Of a stretch of 64,000 bases of DNA, positions 23,261-36,434 are shown in pieces (the first letter of the stretch is position 1; every line of letters starts with the position of its first letter). The stretch is taken from positions 1 through 64,000 of the forward strand of contig JAOVVO010000469.1 in the NCBI GenBank assembly GCA_028564675.1. Direction: 5' to 3'. A program made the position numbers and the translations under genes. The notes under the pieces were generated by a model. That model was not told where the DNA came from. It saw nothing but the letters and a program-made list of their open reading frames with translations, and made no database searches. Source of the DNA: Onchocerca lupi. Lineage: Eukaryota; Nematoda; Chromadorea; Rhabditida; Onchocercidae.

Positions 23261-26200
23261 AAGCAACAGCCGAATCTAATGCATAGCTGATGGTCAATTT
23301 CATAAGGTGTCAAAAACAACTTCCATTTGTAAGAGCATTTTAAAATAGAGTATTATTTCGAAGCTCATTTGCCCAAGAAGTGCTGCAAATTCGGAAATCA
23401 AGAAAATGATTTTGTCAGAGCAATGACAATCATGATGTGATGAGATGAACGTTAAGAAAACGTGAAAATGAACCATTCATTAGGTGAACAATCAGAAAGT
23501 ACGATTGCCTGTCAATTCATAAGGAAATGATTTCTGAATTTCTTCTCTCACATTTAAATTGCCTCATTATGAACATCTTTTACATGATGGCATATAAACA
23601 TAATAGTAAAATTATTCCCAACAAAAACTATTGCAAAGCCATTTTCAACTTCATTAAATGTGAAGTCTTTGAATTCGATCGATTTGTCTTTTATAATTTT
23701 ACATGCTATGCTCTTTTCAGCAATTTTCAAAATTACTCGATAATTTCTCACACTTTTTTGCTATACTTTCATTTTACTCTTTTAGTTGCTGTAGCAACCG
23801 CTAAGATTATATTTTATCAATTCTTCATTCAACTAATTTTTAAAAAAATTTTTTAGAAATGATAGCATATTTGAGAAGAAGAAAATGCTAATTAAAAAGA
23901 AAAGTAAAATAATGAACCAATTCGTCTAGTGAATAACTATTCAGTCATATTCTTGAGCAAAAATTTTGAAAGTTATAAAGAGGATATTATATTTATTGAT
24001 CTTAGAGTTTCGATATTTAATGAAATTCAAAGATGATCTTAAAATAATTCTTCTTGTGAACTATTTCATTGCTATGTTCATATCCTACCTACTATATAGA
24101 AAATTATGAACAACTTAAGTTTGAAAGAAGAAAAAACACATGAAGTACCGAAAGTTACGAGCTAGACAATCGCATTTCTTTCAATTCAATAGACAAGACA
24201 TTATGCTTGACGCTTTCCGTAAATTGATGATGTCTGATTTCTTTTTTTAGGAGCACAAAATTTAATCCTCTTTTTGAACTTAATTTTTTGGACTTAATCG
24301 CCTTATTCTTATAGGTTAGTACTGCAGGCCATTAATAAAGAAAGCACTAATTAAGAAGCATAAAAGCAATGATTAACGATTAACACTATTTTTTGTAAAC
24401 TACAAATCAACGCAATTACTTGATAATGAAAGAAAAGAGAAAATTTTCCTTCCTATTCATTTCTCTAATAAACCATCAATAGATTGATTGATCGGCCTTG
24501 AAATTGTGCTTTTAGAATAATCCGGAATTGATGGGATAATGGAAGAGAATGACAGAAATGATTATTTACCATCCTTTTTATTTACTTGCATTTAAGAGAA
24601 ATGTTTCATCTGCTGAAAAAAAATTTCCTTATTATTAAAGCAGATTAAAAGCCGAATTTAAAAGGTCGAAAAGATCTGAACTCAAACGAAAGTTTTGATC
24701 TTTCAGCAAAAATGATGCAACTTATGAATTATAGCAACGAGTACATGTCTCGAATTAGAATTTCCTAATAATGGCTCAAAAAACTTGTACACTTCCGTTA
24801 GTGGTACCATGTAATCGCTAAATAAATTATATTAATAAATAGGCTGACTATTTAGAAGAGTTGCTTTTTGATTAGTCATTGAAGAACTAAATTGCAAGCC
24901 AAGAATTAAAAAAACACTGAGACTGAAAATGGCTTTTGTTGACTGATTAAAATATAAAATTTTATAATCGATAATTGTGGTCATCGAAACCAAAGAGTAT
25001 CTCCGAGCATCTCTTTCATCCCGCAATGCGATTATTTTTACTTCTCTTCTTTTTCATTCTTAAATGCTTCTCCACTGAATCATTTGGGATACATTTAAGG
25101 GGGACAATTTACGAGCTTCCATCAAAACTCTAAATAATAAAACACTTCAAACCAAACATACATCATTATCGGCGGCGACTTTTTGAAGATAGCAAAATAA
25201 TTTCGCGAAAATTTTTCGATTAAATGATAAGGTAGTGGTTGGCAAAGTGTTTCTGTGACCTTATTGATTAGATATTATATTTCAATAAAGATATTTAAAT
25301 GAATAGCAAGAAAAAAATCAGCTAATGAATGACATGAAAAGAAATTGTTAAAAATTATTGGAGTAAATTTCGCAGGCCATTGCTGATAATTCATGAACAT
25401 AAATTAGAAATTTCCATTGTAAAATTAGGAAGAAAGTAAACAGATTGCAATTCTTCTAGCTCATAGTTATGAGTAAAAACAAAGAATTGAAACTAATTTA
25501 ACTAATTATTGTTTCTAGCAATTAAATATAATCAGGATAATACAACTTCGATGTCATGTTTATCAGTATTATCACAATTACTGTCATCAGGAACATTTTT
25601 AGAGATGCATGCAGTTTCAAGATGATAAAAAAGAAACTAACAAAATGGTTTTGCGGTAAACATCAAAGGTGGATTAAAAGAAAAACATAAACGAAAATTT
25701 TTTTATCCAATCATCATCAATCGTGAAAGCCAAAAAAAGGAGAAACGAATGGAAAGGAAAAAATCCTAATTGCGAACTTCTAAAAGTAGATTTAGGTTTG
25801 GTAGACGAAATTTTAGTGTTAATAGTGATGATATTTGTTTTGATAATGTTTAAACAATAAGGATGATGGAATGAACATTTATCGAGCAAAGGCTTTTTAT
25901 GAGCCTTTATATAAGTTCGAATGATAGTGGTAATAAATAACGATGATCATAATCAAACTTATCACAGCAAGAATAAACGACTCTTATTGTAAAATCACTT
26001 CAGTGTTTGAGAAAGAATTCTTCTCAGAACAATTTGAAAATTAACAATATAAAAGTGGCATAGTTCTATAAAACAAGGATATATTGAAAGTCATAATAAC
26101 TACTTGGTATTAATGGCACCATTTGATATATTCATCTTTAAACTATCATATTATAACCAGTATTTTGTCTCACTCATAATTCTGATCTTAGAACAATCAA

Positions 26201-27299
26201 CTTTTTCTATTTCAGCTGTTGGTTATTTTTCCACAATAATTTCTGGGATAACATTTTAGCATTAGTTGAAATATCCAATCCACAGATTAATTTAAATTTC
26301 ATCATAAAAAGAATAAAGACTAATAATAAAATTAAACTAACTTCAGTTCCCATTGGTTCCAAAATTCGACAGAATCTTTGGAGTTAACAATGACTGAAGC
26401 TTAATACTAGCCTTTATTGTTCTTATTTATTTAACTTGTTTTCATTTGCTTAGTCAATAAGATAATGGACAAATAAATGCAATAATTGTGTAGAGAAATT
26501 ACATTGTTATGAGGAAAGAAAATATTTATAATGATTAAATGATAGAAATCTAAATTTATGTTGTGAAATATGCACTTATTGACCGAATATCATAATTGAC
26601 TAAGCAATTGATGGCAAATTGATAACATATCATGAAAGATAGCGCATTCTCCTTAGATTTCAGGCTTATTTCCTGAAAAAAGATAAAGACATCGTATCTC
26701 AGGAGTTCTAAAGTTTAGGTCAGGAAATATTCTTGGTCAGAGCATTAAAATTGGTGAACGAGAAGATCAACGATTCGGAGAAGTACTGATATTTAAGAAT
26801 GATTACATCTCGTCCTTCCATTTACCCATCACAAAGTTGGTTCGCTGAAGAGGACATTCCTTTGTCCTCTGTCTAAATATGCAAATATTACCCATTCCCA
26901 CTTCTTAAACTTTTTTGCAGCGGAAGTACTTTTTCGGTCTAGTTATTAGATGTTTAAAAAAAAATTAATTAAATTCTGAATTTTATCACCCACACAGTTT
27001 CTTTTCATAAGATCTTACTGTATCGCTGCGAGGGTCCATTCTTCTATGGGAAAAAAGTTTTTAAAAAGTGCAACAAAGAAAATTTTCGAAGAAAAAGTAA
27101 TTTGTTTCAAATTTGTTTGCAATGACGAGTTGAAGTAATAGTTATTAGTCGATGAATGGTCGAGCAAATAACTCAGTTAAATAAATAAAGCAAATTCAGT
27201 GGTGCGCGTCACTAACTGTGTTTCAGACATCGTTAAAAGTTATCTTCCCGTTCAAGCGTTGATTGATCTCCTTGATCTCCTGGTAACATATTTTCGCAG

Positions 27300-27439
27300 C
27301 TGCGATTGACTTCTTTTGACGCATTCGATGGGTTGATTTTGACCGAATATGTCAAAAAAGATAATATGAAGAAACTTTCCATACTTTCATTTACTACTGT
27401 GGATGTGAAAGGTCACACAGGAAAGGACTGGAAATATCG
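27300..27439 (+). CDS. Candidate internal exon, unknown gene
   Basis: A 140-base frame lies between an acceptor TATTTTCGCAG (ending 27299) and a donor GTTAAT (27440), matching the donor style of the well-supported genes here. It reads LRLTSFDAFDGLILTEYVKK and then a mixed polar segment ending KGHTGKDWKYR. An overlapping frame just upstream (YLPVQALIDLLDLLVTYF) is also open. No partner exons were placed, and no family is recognised. Confidence 0.2.
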
Positions 27440-30275
27440 GTTAATTACTGTCATTCTTTCTTTCTTCTTTGACAATCAGTCTACCTATGTCTCCATCTTT
27501 ATTTTTCTCCTTCATTGTTGATTGCTAAATTCTGAATCAGAGATAAAATGCTGAAATTCTTTATTTGGAATATCCAAGGAAATAAATATTACGAAACATG
27601 GATCGGCTCCATAAATGATTTCATAAATGCTAAAATTTGTAAAGTTTGACGACGAATCTGCCTTATTCGATGGATGAATGAATGTACTAAATGCAGGATC
27701 AACACTAGTATCACATATCAAATAATAAATAAGCATTTCAGGCCATAAGATGCATTCCGCATGCTTTTAGGCCTTCAACCATCCTCACTATAGCTTATCA
27801 AAATAAACTGTTCAATCATTATGATACTTTTTTTCACAATTCCTGTTTATCAATTATTTTAAAAAAAAAAAAAAAAAATGAAATCAATGCGATCAGAAAA
27901 TGAAAAATGAAATCAATGGAAAAATGAAATTGAATTATAATGTGATAAAACACCATGCATAAGCAGTTCAAACAATAATAGAATTTACGAAAATTTATCA
28001 AAAAATTTGTCGATCAGCTCTCTTAAATCGCATATTTATCAAGGATTCGTCACGATATGATTCATCACACTGGACCCACATCTTAAAAAGTAATGGTCTA
28101 AAGTCAAATGATTACTGATTCGGCTTTGATCGAAATTTGCGAAAAGATACTTTAATATCACATTGAAAGCTTTAGTAACTCGTTTTGATTGCAAAAATAT
28201 GAAGCTAATAAAAAAATTTTTTTAACAATTTCGACGGTTGATGACCAATCACCAATTAAGTAAAGAGAAAAGAGCATGAGAGAAGCAAAAAATTATCAGA
28301 TTTGATTAATTAATTTAGTTGATATTATCAGGAAACCCGCTATCGAGATTGACCATACAAGATGCCAACACATTAATTGTGCCATCATTTTATCGAAAAG
28401 CATTTGATCTTAACTCAGATTCAAACATATGATTCTGATTTGGATAATCCTTATTTTCCATAAGACCTCTTCTGAAGAAAATAATTTGTTTGCAAACTAT
28501 TTTTTTCTGTTTGCAAGAATAGTATTATTTCTTCAGTTATGCTTCCAACCAATTTCCCATCTAATTTTTATGCTGAGTTATATATCCTGGTAGGAATTAA
28601 AGTAATTTGGATTTGAAATGAGTGAGACATTTAAGCGGAATTATTTATACTCTTATTTCAAGCACCTTTGGTTCTTACTATTCCTGATGCATGATGCTCA
28701 TTAAATTCCACCTTAAATTTTTTCTTCTTCTCAACTTTCCATCATTTGATCCCAAATGTCTTTCTTCCTTTTTAAATTTCAAGCAGCTCTAAATACTTTG
28801 AAAATAATGTATAAATATAGCTGCAGAAAAAAGGAAAAATTAAAAACTTATCAGAATCAATCAATCCACAACCTTAATTTCATTTTAGTTCAAGAGAAAA
28901 AGAGGATAAAGGTAGAGATGAAATTAAAATTGTGGAAAATGACTCGTCTCTCTTCGCTCTTCAGATTAACGAAACACTGATGATAAACTGATGAGACAGA
29001 TTCCTGTGCCGTTAATATTCCAAACTTCTGCAAAAAAACAAAGCAGAATGACACTTTGCTGTTTGGGTGGCACTACTAATCTTCTTCTATCTCTTGCATG
29101 TTTGCTTTATTTCCTCATGTTTCAACCACAAAGTTGTAATAATTAGTAAAATACATCGCCTAATGAACTTTAAATAGCTATTATCAAATCCAACTTGCGA
29201 TTTTTTTATTTTTTACATTCTTCACCGAAAAATAAATTACGCTTCCATCCTGATGAACCATTTTCAACTCAAATATCCTAGGAATAGTTATCCATTTTTA
29301 AAAGTTCAATTAAAATACCGGAAGTTCATGAAAATACAAGAAGTTTAGCCATTGCAATGCTTTAGACTGAGAAAATCTTTTTTTTTTTTAGCTTATTGAA
29401 AGTGAAGTGTAGCGCTATAGACAAGTGAATGAACCTAATTTACCGTAACCCAAAAGCGATTTATTGCACCGAACTTGAAAATCTTCGTGTACAAGTTTTG
29501 TTTGCAGGTGATATTCGCCATAAAGTACAATTTATCTATCTTAAGAGGTTTACACCAATACATTTTAATGGCAATTTTCGAATGATTTATTTCCTGATTT
29601 CTCCTGCCATGCACGATATCTCCTTATCTTCATCAGTCAAAGAAAACTGAGCAAATACAAAATCACCAATTCTGTTTAGATTGTTGTGACAAGTTATTTA
29701 TAATAGAATTGGATGAATTTTACATTTTAGAATAGCACAGAAACATAAATTGAGTCCAATAAAAAGCTAGTAAATTCACTTCAAAAAGTTTCAAACCTTG
29801 AACTATCTGGAGTAATTTTTGGAAATTGATACTATTTTTCTGCTAAATCCTTGTTGAATTCCAAAACTTCAAAAAAGAGAGATTCGCAGTTTTTGAATCA
29901 GAAATCTGAGATTGAAAGATGAAGATGAAAGAAAAGAAAAACAAAAAAAACAAAGAGACAGTCGCGATGGGACGAGAAAATCACGAGAAGAAAAGTTGAA
30001 GATAATTTAGTCTGCGGATTTCTTGGTAATGAATAAATAAATGGCAGAGTTCGAGAAAAAAGTGCCAGGATTAGCAAAAGGAGAATAATGTAAAAAACTG
30101 AAATTTATTTGAAAAATATTAAAAAATGAATAATTTCAATGGGCAGAGAGCAATGGAAATAAGAAGGGAGAGAGATTGGATAAGAACCAACGTTGATTGA
30201 TAAATTAGTCAGGACAGATGGAATTGATCAAGTTCGTTGAAGTATGAAATGAAAAGAGGTATTCGTGAAATACAG

Positions 30276-30388
30276 GTCGTGCCGGTTCGCTCGCCAAGAT
30301 ATCGTCGGCTGATCGTCAAGTTGTCGTATGCTGTCCCCCAATAATGCCAATCAAATGCCCAGCCAAGCAAACTTGTTTCAACATATAA
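30276..30388 (+). CDS. Candidate terminal exon with a cysteine-rich end
   Basis: Starting after an acceptor-like GAAATACAG, this frame reads RAGSLAKISSADRQVVVCC then PPIMPIKCPAKQTCFNI and a stop at 30386-30388. It is clearly less AT-rich than its surroundings, and its four cysteines in 18 residues suggest a disulfide-rich secreted tail. No upstream exon or signal peptide was connected to it. The opposite strand is also open across it, which weakens the case. Confidence 0.22.
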
Positions 30389-33300
30389 TACTTCCATCTA
30401 TTCCAAAATGATCAATTATATAATAAATTGAAATATCGTCGACATGCCATTCTCACTTAGCTATCACTATATTGATAAGCTTGATGCTATCAGACAGTTT
30501 TTCTCTACCCATTATTTCAGTTTACTTCAGTTTTTTCCTCAAACAAACCAAAACAGAGATGATAAATTAAAGCGACAGATGAATAAATTTGTAGAAGTTT
30601 GATTGAAAGCGAAAAGAAGTTTTTCTCGCTATCTCATAAAGGAGAATTCCTTTTAGCAGTCAGATTTGCAAATATTGATATTGGATAATAAAAGTTATTA
30701 AAAATATAAATTTCAAGTTCCAAAAATGAAAATGCTTTGCAGGCTTTTGATGCTTAATTGTTTCTTTCGTTGACAAATATTCAGAATTAGTTGAGAATAA
30801 GAAAATGTTCTCCAGAAAAATATTTTTCCCCTTTCAAATGAAGTAGCATAAATGTCACTAAAATAGACTGAATTAATGTTAATTGATATTCTTGGCAGTA
30901 AATAGTTACTATTTGTAATAAACTTGCGAATTATAAAAAAAAAACCAAAAAATGCTTACAAATCGTTGATTTATTTAAACTATAAAATATCATTAACTAC
31001 CTTTCTCTTAATTACTATATCACTGTCCCCTCTCTTTTTTCCTCTCTTCTTCTTCTCGAAGAAGGGAGCAGATTGAATCCATAAATATTTTCATAAAGAT
31101 TTTATCAATCGACCATTTCAAGTGCACTACAAATTTTTATTATTTCTTCCACATCTATATTCTTCAAATGCTTCAAAAAACATTTTTCTGGCGGTTTTTA
31201 TACAAAGTGATTTCTTACTATACCTGCTTACCTTTGCTAAATGTTGCCGCCTTTCAGGTTCTCATTACATTTTGGCATATTTGGACAATAATTAGCACCT
31301 TCCCTGTCTTTCGATGCAATAACTATGATTCATTTGGAGGCAATAATTTAAAATAAATTAATTTATAGCCACAAAAGTTAATTTCATATTTATAAAAAAA
31401 AGAAAATTGCGAAAATAATCTCATACTCTGAATATGTAACTCCTGCTGTTACCTTTAACCTCTCCCAGAAAGTAATTAGTATCTTCCAGATCGCATCAAG
31501 CTTATCTGTCTTTTTTACATTCAACTTCAAAGTACTTTCATAGTAGGTGGTATATGATAACACCTGATGCCATCCTGGCGAAGCATTGTCACCATTTAGC
31601 AGCATACTAGATTTTGTTAATTGAAGTCAGAACTGATCTATTTGATGTTTCTAAGATGCCAATTTATTAATTACATTTTAAACGTGGCATCCATAATGGA
31701 GGAAAAACGTAAAGATTGCGAATGAGGACTTGAAATAATATCTCCATAAAAGTTATATGAACAATTAGAGTGTCATTATTATTTTACAGATTTTAAAAAA
31801 TAAATTTGCATTTTCATAATGAAGTACTACACAGTTATTGAGCAAATTTAATTATTAAATAATCTATCTAAATTTTCAACTGAAATATTGGGAAAACTTC
31901 GAATTCTATCAAATCATCTCTGATTGATCATTATTGTAAACAAAATGCTTTTTTTAATATCGATTGCACTCAAAATCGCAACTTGATTCTTTCTTGAAAT
32001 ATTTGAAAATAAAACCGAAAAATAAACTTTAATCAAGATGAGATTTAGTTTAGATCTATTATGCCGCTGAAAATATGCTGATGTATCATTTCCTTTTTAA
32101 AAATTAATATTGGTTACAATTCACTGCCTTCTTGTGATCATAATTAAATAACTTATCAAATTCAAATGAATCGGGTTTGGTCCATTACACGGCACTTGAA
32201 TATCAATCAAAATGAGAAAGATAAAAAAGGATTTCACGACTGCAAATCGAGAATGATTGGCAGGAACAGAGGTAATGAAGTACAAGTGACAATCAACCAA
32301 TCACACAGTAAGATGATACCATCGGAAGAATTATCAGAACTAATTGATATATTTAGAGTTAAGCTGTCCGTAACTGTCTACTTATCTTTAGATTGTCATC
32401 TCCTACTTGTCCGTCTTCTTCTATCGTTTGTTCATCCATTTATCTATCTGCCGTTGATATTCTTTAGCAATTATAGCTGAATTTATCAGTTATTTTACTA
32501 CGACAAAACTTTATTAATGCTACTTTTCAGGATTAAGGCAAAACGTAATGAAGACTTTACTAAGAAAAATAAAAACAAAAGTAAACTGCAATACTATATT
32601 GGAATTGTTTTTGGAATGTTAAGAATTGGTCACAAGAAATGAATTAAGATACAGACGATAAGGTGGACTACGAAAAAAAGAATTTTCAGTATCTTTTAAG
32701 TGATTATTGATTTAGAAGAAATTTGTCACTTTCTCCAAAAAACCAATTCTATTTTTGAGTGATCTTTTTCAAATCTTATTTTTTAGCCGGACAGACATTA
32801 AGGCTTAAATGTTGAGCAATGATGCGCGCTTTATTTTTATGTGTTAAATTTTCAGAGCAAATCGATGAGATAGTCTACTTTTATTAAATGGGATGTGAAT
32901 AACTACCATTGAAAATAACGACAAAGATTAGAAATGATCGATGGAAAAAGAATTTTGCAAAAATCCTAAATTTTCAAAATTATCTATATTTGCTTTTCTT
33001 TCCTGTCCGTTCCCGTTTCTCGGCTTCCTAAAAAGACTAGCAAACTAACATCTTAACATCAAAAACAATAAAAGGAAGTAGAAGGAAGGAATGAGATAAC
33101 AAAGTTTTTTATGAATTCAAATAAGCCGTTCTAAATCAATAATACACTTAGAAAATTAACGGGTATGCAGTGAATGATTTCAATGGATGATCTAATTCTT
33201 GATTTAAAAAAAGTGATAGCATTAGGGTGATAAGAATTGATAGTCTTTTTTTTTTTTTTTTAGAATTAAAGTGTTAATGTTTGTCTCATTCATTTCTTTC

Positions 33301-36300
33301 ATCAACGAGGAGATGCTGATGATTAAGACTTCTTGAAAATCTTAACAGTTGTTGTGTGACTTATCAATTTGGTTTGGAATTCAATCTGCAAATAAATTCT
33401 GAGTAACATGGACTTCGTCAGTTGCAAGATAAGATGACCATTGAGAAAATATTATTTACTGTTTGTGAACTTGAAAGAACAAAACTTTGGCTATTATTAT
33501 TTAGGTTTGTTTTGCAACTTGATAGAGTTGGTGATCGAATTTTGTTCTATTTAACAACATGTGATGCTTTTTGTCACTATGCTCTGTTTCAAATCACTAA
33601 TTTTGCAGTACAGTTTTATTTCAAGCTTGAGCATCTCTTCAATAGAGAAATGAAATTGAAAGTGAAAAGATAAGAGAATATTTATCATCTAAAGCAGTGC
33701 GTGCATTTGATGTCACAAAGCAATTGGATTCTCCGATGAGGCTAACTGCCATCAGAAGGTTAGAATCCATCACTCATATGAAAGCGAATTAATTTAGGCA
33801 ACTATTCGCCTCATACCAAAATGGCCTCTTTTCCACAAATGGTTTCTTTCATTTGACACACATTAATTCTGATCGGTTTTCAACAAGAAACGAGAAAGAT
33901 AAATGAATGAAAAACTCATGAAATAACATGAAGGCGATGTCTAAAGCAATGCTCAGCAGTATTTCCATGAAAATTAAAATTGGATTAAAAAAGCAACAGC
34001 TTAAGGAGCTGAAAAATAGCTGAAATTTGTTTTTTCCACGCTGCGAATCCTGCAATCTTAATACTCTCAGTTGCTCCATCTCTAATTTTGGCTTCTGTGA
34101 AGTCCATTGTCAAAGACTTATGAAAGACTATTACCTTGTCGCAACAAAAACACAGCTTCATCAGTTTATAGCTTATTTCGAAGAAATGATATATTTATCA
34201 CTTACTTAATATACTAAAATTGGTCCAAAGAAGTGAAATGATTTCGAATTACTTTAATCCTCGGTAATCTGACTGATTCGTTTGACAATATATATATGTC
34301 ATGAAGAAATTAATTATTTAACTGCACTTTGAAAGTGTGCATAACAATGATTATTAAAGACATTACGGAAAAAGATTTGAACTTCGATTAGATAGAATAA
34401 AAATGAGAGAACTGATGAATTAACAGTTCTCAATAACTGTTGCAATTTTAAACTGCAATTCACTTTGATACTTTCTTATTTGAAGTATTGGATATGAAAT
34501 CAACTAATTAAATTAGGTCATGGATTTGGTTAAAAATGAATGAACATTTAATCAATTGTATCGCTAGAATGCTCATTCTTAATTGAACAATATATTTTTT
34601 GAATATTTTATTCAATTTCAACTTCAATGTAACTTATTGTTTCTGTTTTTCTTATTGCTTAAACTGTCAACTTTACTTAGTGACGTCAAGAGTTCAATGA
34701 ATTTAAATTAAATTACATTTCAAAGATCTTTAAATGGCAAACATCATAGATGCTCTATTTTATTCCGATTAGAATTCTACCACATCATTCAGCAATTATA
34801 TTAAAAAACATAATAAAAACAAAAATTCTGGTTTTGCTTTATTTTTATTGTATTTTCTTATTGCACAAAGTTTTTTTTCTTTTTTTTTTTTTGAAATATT
34901 AATGATCACTGCTCAATTTCCATAGATTTTTGGAAAATTTTGTTAGCTATTGATTGATAAGATGGATTTTTCAAGATATCACAATCTCCAAGGTCAATAC
35001 TCGACTTTTTAGATTATTGACCTGCTTACATCTTCATCTACCACGAATAATGTACAAATCAAACATAAATTTTATGACATAATTTAACACTTACTCAAAA
35101 ATCACAAATTTGCGTAATATTTTGTTCATAAATTCCTGGAAATTACATTCATTATTCCATTGTTCTTGCTCCACCATAACAGTGGAGTTTCTTTTTAGGA
35201 GTTTATTCAAATTATTTAGTCTTTAAGATTTTACGTAACTTCTGTTGGCTTGAATAGAAATTTTTCAAAAGTATGGAACAAGAGGAGCTGACGTATTCCA
35301 TTTTTGATTAATTGTATATTTGGTGAATTATTCAAGAATTCCAAAAAAATTCTCAAGAATTCCTGATACCATCTCCAAGATGAATGATAACTTCAATAAT
35401 TATAATGAACAAATAAATGCTGGTTTGATCATTATAATTATCGCCATGCATCTTGGGGACGATATTAGGAATTCTTGAAAAATTTTTATATCCGTCTGAT
35501 CCTCGTTTACTTTCTTTCTTAATTCAAATATTATCATCATTAAGACTGAACAAATACGACTGATAAAGATGTCAAAAATCCCTTGATATGGAGAAATAAA
35601 AGATAGAATCGTGAAGTAAAGATATTTACTCAACTCAGCCTACCACTCTGTTCATCTCTTCTTTTTTTTCATTAAATGCTAGGCATCAGAAGTTGCAAGG
35701 ACTTCTGAATCATTTGCCTTATATTTCAATCACTACTTTTATATTTTTAAGTATCCATTGCAAGGAACAAAAGGAGAGCAACAGAGGTAAATGTGTATTT
35801 CAACTATCTGTCATTATCATTCTTTCTATCTGTTGAAAGTATATATTATAGATGATCGGCTATCGATCAAAAATTCTCTTTTTGTGTTCATTAACTCATT
35901 ATTCGGCACAATCATATCCTTCATTATTATCATTTTGATCAGTTTGGGGATATGACTGAAAGTTACACGAAAAATGTTAACTGTATTATCCTGCAGTATC
36001 CATATCAAACAAATGAATCTTCTATAGAAATATCAATGATTCATTAAGACCAGTAATTTTCAATGATTCACTCAGCTTAATCAATAAAGTAAAGATTATG
36101 AGTAAACTGTTCGCAGATTCTATGAGACACTTTTTTTGTTGTTTTGTAGGGAAATAATATGTAAAAAGGCCAGCAGCTTTTGAGTCTGCCGAAAAGTTAT
36201 CTGCACAGATAATTATCACTTATCAGTTATAAAGCTGTAAGGATTATTCACTTCAATTAAATAATATCCAGAACGAGTTGCTCTGAATTTTCTTCTTCTC

Positions 36301-36434
36301 TTTTCTTACTATTCAGATTACTTCAATATTAGCTTAATTACAAGAAATGGGGCATTAGTTAGTTAAAATATCCCAGTGAATGATGAACTGTGTGAATTTT
36401 CAAGCAAACATTAAGAAATAAAAGGGACGAAACG

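Larger units (their letters stand above)
21561..36434. other. Long gene-poor stretch
   Basis: Nearly 15 kb with no recognisable multi-exon gene on either strand. It has frequent stops, A or T runs (22 A at 22359-22380, A run near 27861-27879), a short perfect hairpin near 26850-26875 (AGAGGACA stem), and a few short exon-like frames listed separately. Long introns of an unrecognised gene or genuine intergenic DNA would look alike here. Confidence 0.4.

Noticed and set aside
23527..23856. 109-residue hydrophobic ORF
   Set aside because: Phe/Ile/Leu-rich product of T-rich DNA; typical random open frame in this base composition.
32166..32480. 104-residue plus-strand ORF
   Set aside because: Mixed polar then hydrophobic with no motif and no splice sites fitting its ends; likely chance.
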